Origin: Trichothecium roseum
Taxonomy: Eukaryota; Ascomycota; Sordariomycetes; Hypocreales
Length of the DNA: 64,000 nt
Direction: 5' to 3'
Assembly (NCBI GenBank): GCA_026184415.1
Contig: CM047949.1
Span: 171,501-235,500 of the forward strand
A program made the translations under genes and the position numbers. Position 1 is the first letter of the stretch; every line of letters begins with the position of its first letter. The notes beneath the pieces were generated by a model that was not told the DNA's origin, searched no databases, and saw only the letters and a program-made list of their open reading frames with translations. This document shows, piece after piece, positions 40,544 to 52,322 of this stretch.

Positions 40544-43500
40544 GGACATCTCCCTCGCTTTTTATCTTTCTTGTCTCTCCATCAGCTCAGGACAGTTTGT
40601 GTTGAAAGTTTGTACTTGCTCGTTTTTGTTATCTTGTTATTGTTGTGGTTGTGGTTGTTATTCTTGTCATAGGCTAGATAATACATTTGCCATGGTTATA
40701 TAGTCGTACACTATGCCATACCACTTAGTAGCTATAGGAGTGATCGATAATGTATTGGTAGATACAGCATCGTTGTCCGTCTCCTCAAGAACATATGTAC
40801 TATGCACAAGCCTCCCAACCCACACTTAACATTGTCGTAGAGCTGACTGCCTGCCATAGTTTTAGACATTTGCTTAAACAAAGACTTTCGGAATCTTCTG
40901 CGTGATCAACGTTCCTGGTCCCGCCAACATGACGTGCCGGGTCGTTGGTGTCCAAGCCGTGGCCGGGCCTGTAGAATAGGCTCGGCCTTTTCTTAGTGCA
41001 TCCCCTCGGTTTCTGAAATGGGTTTCTGGTTTGCCGGTCATCACAGTCCATACATAATCCTGTTTTGTCTTGTGCCGCAAGAAGTCGATTTCTCCTTTTG
41101 AGCCACAGCGTGCTATGTACTTTGATATACCTCGCCCATAGGATAATAGAAAACATGATAGGTACCGGTTTACTCGCAATTCAGGTTTCTGGCTAGTCCG
41201 AGTTAAGGACAGCCGAAGTTAGTATAAAAGAATATATATATATATATGATTTATACTGATTTATACTGATTTATACGGGATATAGGTAGAGATACAATTG
41301 TATATAAAGAGAAGAATAAGCATACAGAGTAAAGATAGGCATAAAAACATATCTATATCTGTAGGTAGCGGGCTCTGTGAATAAAGCAAGCACAAAGTCG
41401 ATACAAACTGAGGCCCAAAGGCGTAACAACAATCCGTCCTTGGTCTTGTCCTATATCGATGCGAGGGACAACAGATGTGTGACCACACTCTGACCAATGG
41501 ACTTTGCGGACTCTTTATTTTCCCGGTCAACTAGTTGGATTCTGTTCGTGAGAATTGAGTCTGCCTAAGTGAGGTCACCGAGCAGTTCGCCCAACTTCCC
41601 TACTAATGGTTTGGTCTCATATCTTTTTCGTCGTGATCTTAAACAACGTCTTTTCGGAAAATGATGCCGTGGACAGAGCCATGCAACTCTCCCGATGTGC
41701 ATATATTTTCATGCGGGTTATGTTAGAAGTATCTTTAGTTACTCCGTATATTGGTTAATTATTAAAATACTGTAAAACTATCTGCTAATCTCTTAATGAT
41801 AAGGAGACCTTGCAGGGACTGACTCGACACGATGTCTGTCGAACCGAAAAGACGACCACCTGTGGTATACGGAGTAGAATGGGGAACCGTCCGACTGCCC
41901 AAAAGCATCTCTCAGCTGTTAATGCTGATCAAAGGGGGATCAGCAAACGTGCTGTTATGGCCATCTGCAGATCCGGATTGAGTCCGGCGACCGAGGAGAG
42001 GGGGACGGGCCCATCCAATGATTGCCGAAACTGCGAATGCCGCCGTCAGACGATCAGCAGCATCGCGTTTGGAGCTGTGGCTTATGTTGCAACGATGCAA
42101 CATGGCGACGGCGACGGGCGTAGGGGAGCATAGGCACAGTACATAATAACGCACGGGGGTGTTGCAGTTGACCCAGTGCTTCTATCACCAATAGCATGCG
42201 ACCACTGTTTACGAGCGGTGGATCTAACGCCTTGTTTTCTCTCATAGACGCGTAAAGAGACAAAATGGAAAAAAATCAACTCGGTATCGAGATGAATGCA
42301 CAGCATACGTACCAACGGTTGCATATGTGATGGCGAATCGGGCAAACATCTTTTTGCCTACGATAAGGAGAGGAGGGGGGAGGGGGACGATGCGACGCGA
42401 TAGCCTCGCAAGACCTGGCGGGGTACTTGCCCTCTAACTACAAGTGGATGGCGCCTTCTCTTTCGACCTTTCATTCTGCCTGCCTGCTAGCCCTGCCTGC
42501 TACTGCTACCGGTTTTAGAGGGGCAGTTGCGATGCGGTGCAGGTGCAGGGGCTATTAGTAGGTGCAGGTGCAGGAGGTGCAGCTGCCATTAATGCAACTG
42601 CCATGATTTGTTGACAAGCAGAGCAAGCTATGGGAAAGAGTATAATGCCGATATCCGCGTTGGTCATGAAAAACGAACAATTCAAAGATTATGTCTGTTT
42701 TTTTAAAGACCGTACACACATAGAAATGACCACGTGTCGTCAGAGAATGATTGTCACTTTCGTAACACCTACGAGAAGAGAAAGAGTTAGAAACTCAATG
42801 CCGTTGAGGCTTAGGCTTATCGAGTGGCGAACGAACATCATGATGAAGGGTCAAAAAGCCAAGGCAAGAAGCTATCGGTTAAGAGGCAACGACCGGAGCT
42901 TTTGCGCAGCACCTTTGTCTCACAAAAAAACCTCGGGAAAGAAGCAGCCAACCAGTAGGAAAGCGAGTGCGACCCCCATGTTCCTGTTTTCTGCGGGAAG
43001 GCGTGACTCTGTGTGGGCGGGCATCACACCACCTCCCTGGAACTTGTGGGTGTCATGGCTGCAAGAAGCTGCAGCCACCTGCAAGAGGCCTGCAAGAGGC
43101 CTGCAAAAGCCTGCAAGAGCATGCAAGAGCCTGCAGCTTATCGCGACGAATTTCTGGTTCTCTCGTCTCCACACCAGCAACCTTTGCACTCTCCTTTGCA
43201 ACCACCACGACTTTGCGTGCTTGCAGCTCAAATCATGGGAAGAGTCTTAACGCCATGAAGAAAGTCGGTCAACGATCCTTTTTAGGTTCATATATATGAT
43301 GTCTTTTTTTTATAAAAAAAATTTTTTGCCTCCAAGTCCCAAGGGCATGTGCCATGTATAAAGGTGCGTGGATAAGCCCTTGTCAATTCCTACTTCTTAA
43401 CCCGATTCTTTTTGCGATATCGAGATCCTGCAATATTTCCAAACCCATCCATGTCTCCACGCCACTAAATAACAGGACAGAGATTTGAGAGAAAAAAAAA

Positions 43501-43754
43501 GTTTGCGACTCGGCCGACTGTCGATCACTCCATTTTGCTGATGTGACGAGGCACAACGGTCGCACGCCGTCATCATCCATCATCCTAAGCTTGCTGTTCA
43601 AAACACTTGTCAAACCACCACCAACCTACCACCAAATTACTACCTCCCCTTCACCTCTACATATCCCTCCCAACACATAAACCATTTTTCGCTCCTCTTG
43701 ATTTTTGGTCTTTTTCTACCTTCGAAAAACTACACAAAACATAATCGAAGAGTA
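40544..43754. other. 3.2-kb gene-free region with short tandem repeats
   Basis: No gene supported. It holds TACTCCGTA-type motifs (41740, 41868), GTGCAG-rich repeats (about 42530-42600) and a CCTGCAAGAG minisatellite (43079-43136). The last stretch is the CT-rich leader of the membrane-protein gene. Confidence 0.6.
43079..43136. repeat. Minisatellite, unit about 10-11 bp (CCTGCAAGAG)
   Basis: Five to six tandem units of CCTGCAAGAG with single-base variants (AAAAG, CATGC). The flanks contain related CTGCAAG words from 43058. Confidence 0.8.
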
Positions 43755-44444
43755 ATGGAGACGGTCGAAGAAACAGCTCCTCTCCTCCGTCCACATGTCC
43801 TTCCAGCTCAACCGGAGCCGCCCCTCAACACCATCCAGCGCTATGCAGTAAAGTTCTTCTCCTGCGCCCGCCTACTGCGTGGCCTCCTATTCATCGCGTG
43901 GCCTGGCATCATACTCTCAAGCTTCGACATAGAGTCGTCGGGCGGCACTTTTCTCCTCGGCAGCCTTCTGGGTTCCCGTGATATTATTCTAGGTGGTCTG
44001 CTCCTCACGGCCGACACCACACAACCACGCCTCAACGAGGTGAAGCGAGCTCTGCTGGCCGCCCTGCTCAGCGACGCCATGGATACGTTCATCCTGATAT
44101 TCAGCGCCGCATGCGCGTGGCAATGGAGAAACCCCTTTATCGAGATCGGCGCTGCCGCCACGCTCGCACTGGCGGAGCATCTCACCCTCTGGAGCATGAG
44201 CGAGGACGACGAGGGCACGGGTCCCAGGGCATACATCCAAGCCATGCAAGCTGGCGAGGATAAAAAGCGGAGGCTGGATACGTGGCTCACGGAGCTGAGG
44301 GTCGCCGAGGACGCCCAGGCCGGACCCGGCTCCTTCGTTGCTCCGGAGAGCATCAGGGCCGGCTCCGTCATGGGTGGCTCCGTCAGATACGGAACACCTG
44401 TTCAGATCATCTACGGAGCTATACCTCCCGAAAGTCAGCACTGA
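43755..44444 (+). CDS. Small multi-pass membrane protein, DUF4267-like
   Basis: 229 aa from the ATG at 43755; the frame upstream lacks an ATG. Four hydrophobic segments: about 37-57 (LLRGLLFIAWPGIILSSF), 65-87 (FLLGSLLGSRDIILGGLLLTA), 100-122 (ALLAALLSDAMDTFILIFSAACAW) and 128-150. The GSRDIILG motif and the spacing of helices resemble the DUF4267 family of fungal membrane proteins; assignment by look only. The cytosolic tail is charged. Function unknown. Confidence 0.7.
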   Translation: METVEETAPLLRPHVLPAQPEPPLNTIQRYAVKFFSCARLLRGLLFIAWPGIILSSFDIESSGGTFLLGSLLGSRDIILGGLLLTADTTQPRLNEVKRALLAALLSDAMDTFILIFSAACAWQWRNPFIEIGAAATLALAEHLTLWSMSEDDEGTGPRAYIQAMQAGEDKKRRLDTWLTELRVAEDAQAGPGSFVAPESIRAGSVMGGSVRYGTPVQIIYGAIPPESQH

Positions 44445-44771
44445 GAACCTTTTTTTACGAAGGCGTCAGCAAGAGCATGTTGGCTTATTCTCTTGTCTAT
44501 TTTTCTTTTTGTCTAGGCTGCAAGGAGTTTGAGAGGTCTTGATACCACGTACTGGAGTTGGTCTTACGGGTTTGATAAAAGTTGAATTTACTCCGAATGT
44601 CTCATGAAGCATGAATCCCTTTGAAGAAACCGTCAAGCTTACTGAAATGTCCTCGGGCGGGTTAATTGTATTCACCCGCCTGTCACTGTAGACCTGATGG
44701 CTTTACCTGCGCGCTCCCGAGCAGACATCTCGCGACGAATGCATCTAGACTGCAGAAGGACCACTAGCGGG
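44445..44771. other. Convergent spacer
   Basis: 3' ends of the membrane-protein and transcription-factor genes meet here. Nothing else seen. Confidence 0.5.
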
Positions 44772-47512
44772 TCAACTCACGTCACTCAAAGACACGTGCT
44801 CGAAATCAGGCACGTCTAATAGCATGCCGTCAGCAACCGCACCGTCCATAAACTCCTGCCACAGCTTCTCGTCAGACAACACGGCCTCCCAATCCATCAC
44901 CCCGTCGCCATCATCATCATCGTCGTCGTCGACTCCTCCACCCCCGTACACACCCACCGTCTCTCCATCGTGCCCCCCATCCTCGTCATCACCGTCGTTG
45001 CTCTCTTCCCGCAGCCGACGCTCGAACCAGTGCGCCAGCCACCGCAGCTTGGCCGAGTGCCTGACGAACGCCCCCGGCGCGGCGTCCAGGACCCTGACCT
45101 TGCGCCCGCGCTCGAGGGCCAGGGCGTCGGCCTCCTCGTACCTGCGCGCGAGGCGGCGGACTAGGCGCGGTAGGTCTAGCTGCTGGCGCGCTGTGGGAGG
45201 GTGCCAGCCTGATATGGAGGGGGGAAGTAGGAGGAGGCGGGAGGATATGTCTAGGGCGGCGGAGAGGAGGGCTAGGTTTGTGGAGGGGAGGAAGGTTAGG
45301 GTTGAAGGAGGGATGGTGTCGAGGGTTTGGAAGAAGGATGTTGATGCGTCGAGGAGGGAGATGAGGTAGCGGGATGTGCGGGACGGGTTGGTGGTGGTGG
45401 AGGTTTGTTCGGGGGTTGGGGTTGGGGTGGCCGAGGCGAGGTCGAGGGCTGGGGACAGGAGGCGCATGGTGAGGAGGTGATGGAGAGAGGAGTATATGCC
45501 TGCGCGACAGAATGCGTTCCGTAAGCGAGGTCTTCTCTTTCTTGCGATTCAGGGGGATGCAGCTACTCACTATTGTTTGCGACTTGTGCCGGGAGACTGG
45601 CACGAATACTGTGCAAGTCGGCCTGGGCGCTGCGCATCCACATGACGCACCCGCCGGCACCGCCCTCCGAGGCACCCCGGTGCCCCGCGTCCTCCTCCCG
45701 CGCCGCTTCGAACCTGTCCACGACGCGCTGCACTCTAATCATGCCCACGAGCAGGCGATCTGTGTCAGGGCACGCCTCCTCGGTCAGCGAGTCGCAGCAC
45801 GAGGCGTGGTAGGCGCTCCATGCTGGCCGGGGACCTCTATCGAACAGCGTCGTGACCCTATAACCGCTTCAATACACGTCGCTCACGCAAGGTTACACAG
45901 ATGGTGCAACGTATGGAAGTGGACTTACAGCGACGCGACGTGGTAGTACCCCAGCAAAGCCCTCTTCTCCGCCGCGGAATGCCCTGACGCCGAGCCTGCC
46001 GCATGCCCGAAGGCCAGCCAGGCGTCGCCGAGGAGCGTTCTGGGCGCGTGCTGTCGTCCTAGAGGGTCCCTGTCGAGCTTGAGGTCCGTCACCAGCGACG
46101 AGGCCAGCTGGATGAGCGGCGTGGCGTGTGAGTCGATGAAGAAGTGGAACTCGCACCTTTTTATCTCACGAATGCAACGCACGGCATCACTCCTGCATTA
46201 GCCATTGGGCACCAAGGTAAAAAGAGAGGGTAGGAGAGGAAAGGGATTCGGGGAGCTCACCAGACCAAATAGAGCAGTATGGACTGCAGAAGCTCCAGGC
46301 TCCTCTCCTGCAAGACGACGCAGTGCCGCGACACGGCCTCGCGCAGCTTCCCCCGCACCGCGATCTGCACGTCGCACGTCTGCGGCACGACGGCGGCCAT
46401 GACGCTCCAGAACAGGCACGCGGAGCGGGCGTGCAGCCCCGCGGCCGTGACGCCCTCGTCCTCGTCCAGCAGCACAAAGGGGAACGAGGGGGCGTAGTCC
46501 CGCCGGTAGACGTCGAGGTAGGCCTGCGCCTGGCCGGGGGAGAGCGCGAAGCCGGGGACGAGGGAGTCGTAGCGGCAGGCTGCTGCCGTTGACGTTTGCG
46601 GCGCTTTTCGGGATCCGTCGCTGGCGGTGCTGATGGTGAGGAGGGGTTCGCAGCCCGGGGATAAGGGCACTTCGGCTGCGGAGGAGGGAGGCGGGGCGTG
46701 GTGCGTCGCGGAGGAGCTGTCTGGCGTGAGGGGCTGGCGGCGCGCGGCTTCTTGTGATGGGTGAGATGGAGGGATAAAGCTGGCTTGCTGCTGCGTCTGC
46801 GGGTGGGCGTTGCCGGATCTCAGGAGCGAGACTATGCCGTCGAGCTTCTGCTCAATCTGGGAGACTTTGCTGCCTCTTTTATATACAGAGAGATGGAGAT
46901 CAGCCCTTGACCAAATACGAGGCATACGAGCAAGAGAATAACGTGGTATGCGTATGAATTGATAGCCGCTTGCTATGAGAAAGGGGAACAAGGGAAAGAA
47001 GGAGGGAACTTACGTAGCCTTGCCCCTTTTCTTCCGCGGCCTCAGGGTCGGAATGTGGCATGCCAATCTCATGCGCGCGCACCTATACTCCTCAAGAGCG
47101 GCGGATTACATAGTTTAGCCTCTCATTCTTTCACGTAAAAAAAAAAAGTAGAAAAAACCCATGGGCGTTTGGACTTATTCCTGCCGCCCCTTTATATTAT
47201 CTCTCCCCCCCCCCCCCCCCCTCTCTCTCTCTCTCTTTTCCACTCATCAATGAAAAAGATCGACGATGAAAACAGAAGTGCAAAGGGGCGGGGCAGAGGA
47301 AGGGGAGTGTAATTTTTTTTTTTTTACCTCGCGCAGACTTTTGCCCCGGCGGCGCGGTCCGTCGTCGCCGGCCATGTGCACTTCATCTTCTGCCGCGCGC
47401 ACTCCGCGCAGGCCCGGGGGACCCTCGGCGGTTCGGACCTTTGGGCGTCGACGGGGGGGACCACCGCGGACGCCGCCGTAGTGGCTGGATAGAGTTCGGG
47501 TTCGGCTTCCAT
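44772..47512 (-). CDS. Zn2Cys6 fungal transcription factor
   Basis: Six exons: 47328-47512, 47014-47082, 46261-46875, 45929-46192, 45571-45857, 44772-45499. Each junction has a proper donor and acceptor and a consistent phase, giving 715 aa. The binuclear zinc cluster spans intron 1: C35-x2-C38-x6-C45-x14-C60-x2-C63-x6-C70. The middle spacing is long. Exon 3 opens with a short coiled-coil-like SQIEQKLDGIVSLLR, typical of the dimerisation element after the cluster. The middle (YDSLVPGFALSPGQAQAYLDVYRRDYAPSFPFV, about 180-215, to YYHVASL) resembles the fungal_trans middle-homology region. The C-terminus is acidic. Target genes unknown. A DNA-binding nuclear regulator. Confidence 0.9.
47205..47221. 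repeat. Poly-C tract followed by (TC)n
   Basis: C17 then several TC units, inside intron 1 of the Zn2Cys6 gene. Another long homopolymer like those at 4415 and 26932. Confidence 0.8.
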
Positions 47513-48450
47513 GTTTTGATCTCCGGTGCGAGATGTATTCGAGATAGGGCAAAAAACAGAGTTATTAGATTGGTATTTGGAGGGAAGAACGAAAAGACAT
47601 GAGCAAAGGCGAGTGGTGTAATTCTGGTATTGATTGGCCTGGTATGGTACTCCGTACGTGGTTCGGACATCGGAGCATACTTTTAAGCGCCGGTCCGGAC
47701 TATATCGGCGCCCTCAGCTCTTTCATTGACTCGCATGCTCAAAATCTCCGTACGGCAACAATAGCTTGGACAAGTCTTCATCAAAAGAATACAAAATTCC
47801 TTCTTCAGCCTTTTTTTTTTTTTGTATCGTCATCTAACCTGCTGCTGTCTTGCGCCCATCCTTGGAGCAAGCCCCTCCATGAAGGCCCAAGTCCTGATGC
47901 AGCCCATTGTCGGCATTGCTGGTAAACGTTCGAAACTTGGAGGTATACATACACACATCATCTACCGCGACGAGCCTAGCCTATAAATCATGACTGATAG
48001 TCGGACAATCTGTCGGATCACCCTGGCACCAACGGCAGTTGGTGCAGATCTTGAGTTGGACGATGGATAGAGGCCGCTAATGTCAAACAATTGGGGAAAA
48101 TCAAGAAAGTAAAAGGATAGCCTTGGCTTGGTAAGGAAGTTCAAGGGATCCGGTCAAGTTAGCACAAGTCAGGGGCCATCACGATGCCCTCGCCACTTCT
48201 TCTGTTTGCCATCGCGGATGATCTTGACGAGCAATTCTGTCGTACACCGTCTCCCTAATCCATCTCTCGGGAGGAGTCATAACATAGTTTTTGAAGACCG
48301 ACTAGCTCAGTGGACTTTGAGAGTCTTCCAACCGCCCGTGAGCAGCTCCTGGTTCCCAAGGCCCATCTGATGAACGTATATAAACCTCAGATGATAGCCC
48401 ATGAACCAGTACAGCGCCGTCAAGGCTACCCTAAAAAGACGAAAAGCGCA
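47513..48450. other. Intergenic region, 0.9 kb
   Basis: No gene supported. A TACTCCGTA motif lies at 47648-47656. A tRNA-like A-box word near 48301 has no matching arms. Confidence 0.5.
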
Positions 48451-51400
48451 TCAGACGCCAAAGTGGAAATAAGGTATCCAGAAAGGACTAATGTCAGCCT
48501 GCGCCCGACGCGAGGTTTTGTGGGCGATAAGAGTAGCGTCTCTCCTTGCCCTATCCTCAACGTCTTTGTGACGCATCTCCCTCACGGCTCGGTGTAACCC
48601 CAAGCTCACAGCCCTATCATTCATACCTTGGTCTCGCAGCGTCTCGTAGAATATCTTGGCCACGTCTACGCATCTCTCATCCAAAACCGGCCAGAACGTC
48701 CCAATGACATGTCTAAACCCAGAGACGTAGAAAGCGCCGACTAAGTTAAAGCCCTCGTCGAGAATGTGGTCCCACCTCTCGGCCCCCGTCGAGCAGGCGG
48801 ACAGGTAGGCAAGGAACGGCGGGCTTCCGTGAAGCTGCACGTCGCGCAGGTCTCCGACGGTCAGGGGATCCGATTCCCAGTCGTCGAGGAGTATTTCACT
48901 AAAAGCAGGATTTATCTGGCTGGTTTTGCCATGGCCCGCGAAATGGAAAACCTGACACTTGGCCATGTGAGCGAGAACGCTGGCTTTCTTTGGCTGTGGA
49001 ATGACCGGGCTCAGATTCAGGCCTGAGCAGAATCCTTGCACGAGGGAAACTTCGTTGTTAGCGGACGGGAGGTTTCCATGGGGCATGGCTGGGGTGTTTT
49101 CCATGGCAACAAGCAGCGCTGAATCTAACTGGCATTTGTTAGGAGACGATGCAGAATGTTGCTGTCGGCGCCCTTGAATCAAGCCTTTGATGGTTAATGC
49201 GTACGAGGAGATGACTCGGTCCATCACTGTATCGTGTGAGTCCTTTCTATAGCACCCGGCGGCATGCAACGGTAGGTCGCGTATGATGCCGGTGGGCACC
49301 CACCAAACATGAGGCCAGGCATCGTCGTCGCCAGCTCGATATGTCGTCAATGACAATGCGTCTAAACATGGGCCACAAATGGCGTACCACATCCACTCCA
49401 ACGCATCTGCGAGGTTGACCTGCCGACGCACATCGGCTACTCTTTGTTTTATCTCCTCGATGTTTACTTTGGGGAGCTCGATGGATCTGATGGCGTGTGG
49501 CTCGACGAGGAACGCATCGCTGCGATAAGGAGCCATGTTCACGACGACGATAGGGCCCGCCTGAGATGTAGCCATCAGGTCCTCTGCTGTTGGCGGACGA
49601 AGAAAATCATGGAAACTTGGCCGGCTGCGAATTATCTGGACAAGCTGATCAAACTCCTGCTCTGCCTGATACCGTCGCGTCTCGGCTAGGTCAGCCATGG
49701 ACCAGGTATTTGTAGCATGAATGTTGTTCCTAGGAAGCTCTAGTTCTTCTCGGAGAGAGACGAATCGTTCTGCCAGTTCAGGAAATGCCTGCTTCAGGTC
49801 AGAAACATCGGTATGCATATCCCACACCATACTCGTCATCACTCCGCGCCCAAGCTCGAGAACTTGCAGCGCGTCCTGAGCGCTCTTGCCTGCGTTGAGT
49901 GCGGCGGCGGCGGCGGATGACGCCAGAATGCCGAACCTCTTGAGCATGGCCTGGGCCTCTATCTGCCTAGAGCTTTTCAGATGCACTTTGGAGAGAAGAT
50001 TGACCGCTTCTTGAAACATGTTGCCCGCGTTCTTCCAATCCATCTTTTGGGCAAACACGTCACCCGCGGCCTGGGCTGATGTGATGCGCCAGAATGGCGA
50101 TGCGCCAGAGCAATGAAAAGCCTCGATATACGACGATAGTTGTTGCTCCAGGGTCTCTTTGTCGCCTACTGATTCATACTTTAATTGTAGATACCTCGCG
50201 TGGTTAACCAGTCGAGCAGCACGATCCAGAGAATCTTCAGACGTTTCTGCTAGGGCTTTAGCGGACTGCTTGAGAGAGGCGTCCAGGTCCTCATTAGAGC
50301 CCATAGACTCGTATCGTTGAGCGAGGCAGGTTGCGAGTACGCTGTGCCAAACTGCTTTGTCGTCATAGTCTGACGGCATGTTTCCTACCGCAGCGGTTGC
50401 CTTTTGCACCGCTGTATCAAGATCCTCCAAGGAACCTGACCGCTCAAACCTCAGTCGAAGTTGAGTCGCGAGGTTGCCCATCGGTCTGGTAAGGTCCGAT
50501 GTATTGGCGGACGACATCTCGATAGCGACACTCGTTGCCCTTATAGCTTGGTCTAGATCCTGGATCTTGTTTGTGTGCGAATATTTTCGGGAAAGACATA
50601 TGCCTAGACTATTCCACAGGTCAAATGCGCCGGGATGAGCCTTGTCGAGACGGCGCGCTTCCCTATCGAGAAAGCGAGTCGCCCTTATAATATCATCCAA
50701 GGACCCAAACCTCTCAAATCTCTGGCGAAGCACGTAGGAAAGTTCCGTGACGCAGTCAAGGTAATGTTCATGATTCTGGGGGGTAAGACTCAGCGCCTGT
50801 CCGGCAGCATCCACAGCTCTGGTTATGTCCTCTGCTGACCCAGTTCTCAAAAACCGCCATTTCAGACATTCGCCTAGGCGAGCAAGGTATTCGACATGTG
50901 TTTTCCCCGTCACAGGCGAGGCGTCCACAGCCTTCTGGGCGAAAATAATTGCTTCGTCGAGGGTGTCCGGTGCCTTTGTTTTCAGGTATTGTTGTTTGAG
51001 GCAATACCTGATATGGTCCAAGGAGACTGCTCGTCTGTGGTCATCGCGTAACATGTATTCTACACCTTTTTTAAATGCGGTGGTCGCGTCCTTGACATTT
51101 TCTAACGAACTTGTTGACTCAAACCTCCGAAGAAGATTCAGTCCAAGCGTGCATAGGCGTGAGCTGTATTGCAAGTCATTGACGGGTGTGAGGTCTACAG
51201 CTTGAGTCGCAGCATGGATTGCCGTGTCAAGATCAGAAACTTCTCCGTTCGTACCGAACCGTTGATTATGAAGCTTTCCAAGAACCGTCAGATGATCCGG
51301 ATCGATCTCCGTCAGGGGGGTTATGCCCATGGCCTTTGTCACAGCAACTATGGCGGAGTCCAAGTCATCAATCGAGCCACTAATTTCGAATTTTGCCATG

Positions 51401-52322
51401 ATGCAATCATTCAGCAAGCCATTAAAAAGTCCAACGTCCTTAAAGTGATCGAGAGGGAGATTGTTCACTATCCTGACCGAAATTGCTATAGCATCGTCCA
51501 GATCCTCGGCATGGCATCCCGAGAACCTGAATCTGTGAAAGAGACAGGAGACTAAATTGATAAGCGCGGGAGAAGTCTTCGCCTCTTCCGGTCCCTCGCT
51601 TTGCACCTTGCGTAGAATAGATATTGCCGCATCAAGGTCATCGATGGAACTACTTGATTCGAATCGCATGAGCAGCACCGCCCCGAGATTGAAAAGTTTT
51701 CTCCAGGGAAAGATGTCTGTAGTGAGACATATTATCTGCTTTATGGTTCTGATGGCCTCGTTTATATCCTCGAGGCTGTTATCTTCCCCACGTTGTGCGG
51801 TCAGATGTGTTGACAATCGATAGTGCTCTTGCTGGAGATGCATAAGCATTGTCTGGTGAGTGGGTGAGAGGTCGATTTCCCTACAAATTTGGGTCAGATA
51901 TCAGGACTCGGAGCAAGAACGAATTATTGTTGGGGAGATGGACGAGGTAGACACTCGATGCTCAAGGCAGTCACCATGGTCTTATTGACGTACCTATTCT
52001 CCGCATTAGTGGTACTCAGGTCTTGCAGCCTTCTCTGCAGCCCCAAGTCTATGAGTGCACCGAGGATTCTTTCTCGCCTCTCGCTATCCGCCTGACTTGG
52101 AGACACGGAGCTGATCCACTCTTCTGTTTTTTGGAGAGCCCTGGCCAAATCATTGACTGAACCGCCTCTTTGGAAGGCAATGCATAATGCATAAATACAG
52201 AGCTCAGTTTGACTCTCGTCACCCTCGTCGTCTTCATGTAGTTCTGCAAAACAACGGGCCTCATCCTCGTCCAACTCGTCCAACGCGGAAGCAAGGCTGG
52301 AGTCAATACAAAACTCGTCCAT
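48451..52322 (-). CDS. TPR-repeat protein with C-terminal CHAT (caspase-like) domain
   Basis: Two exons: 51994-52322 and 48451-51880, 1252 aa, starting at the ATG at 52322 (MDEFCIDSSLASALDELDEDEA). The long middle consists of repeated helical pairs of the fungal TPR type, each with a FE..GS.EDLD.AI consensus (e.g. RFERSGSLEDLDTAVQKATAAV), at least ten copies to about residue 640. A helical linker (AGKSAQDALQVLELGRGVM) leads to the CHAT domain. The presumed catalytic His is in VFHFAGHGK (about 1093) and the Cys in YLSACSTGAE (about 1139), so the dyad is intact. CHAT proteases are distant relatives of caspases and separase; in fungi they are linked to NLR-type immune signalling and to proteolytic activation of pore-forming partners. 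No such partner is visible nearby. Confidence 0.92.

Noticed and set aside
48301..48360. tRNA-like word TAGCTCAGTGG on the plus strand
   Set aside because: It matches an A box but no T arm, B box or acceptor pairing follows.
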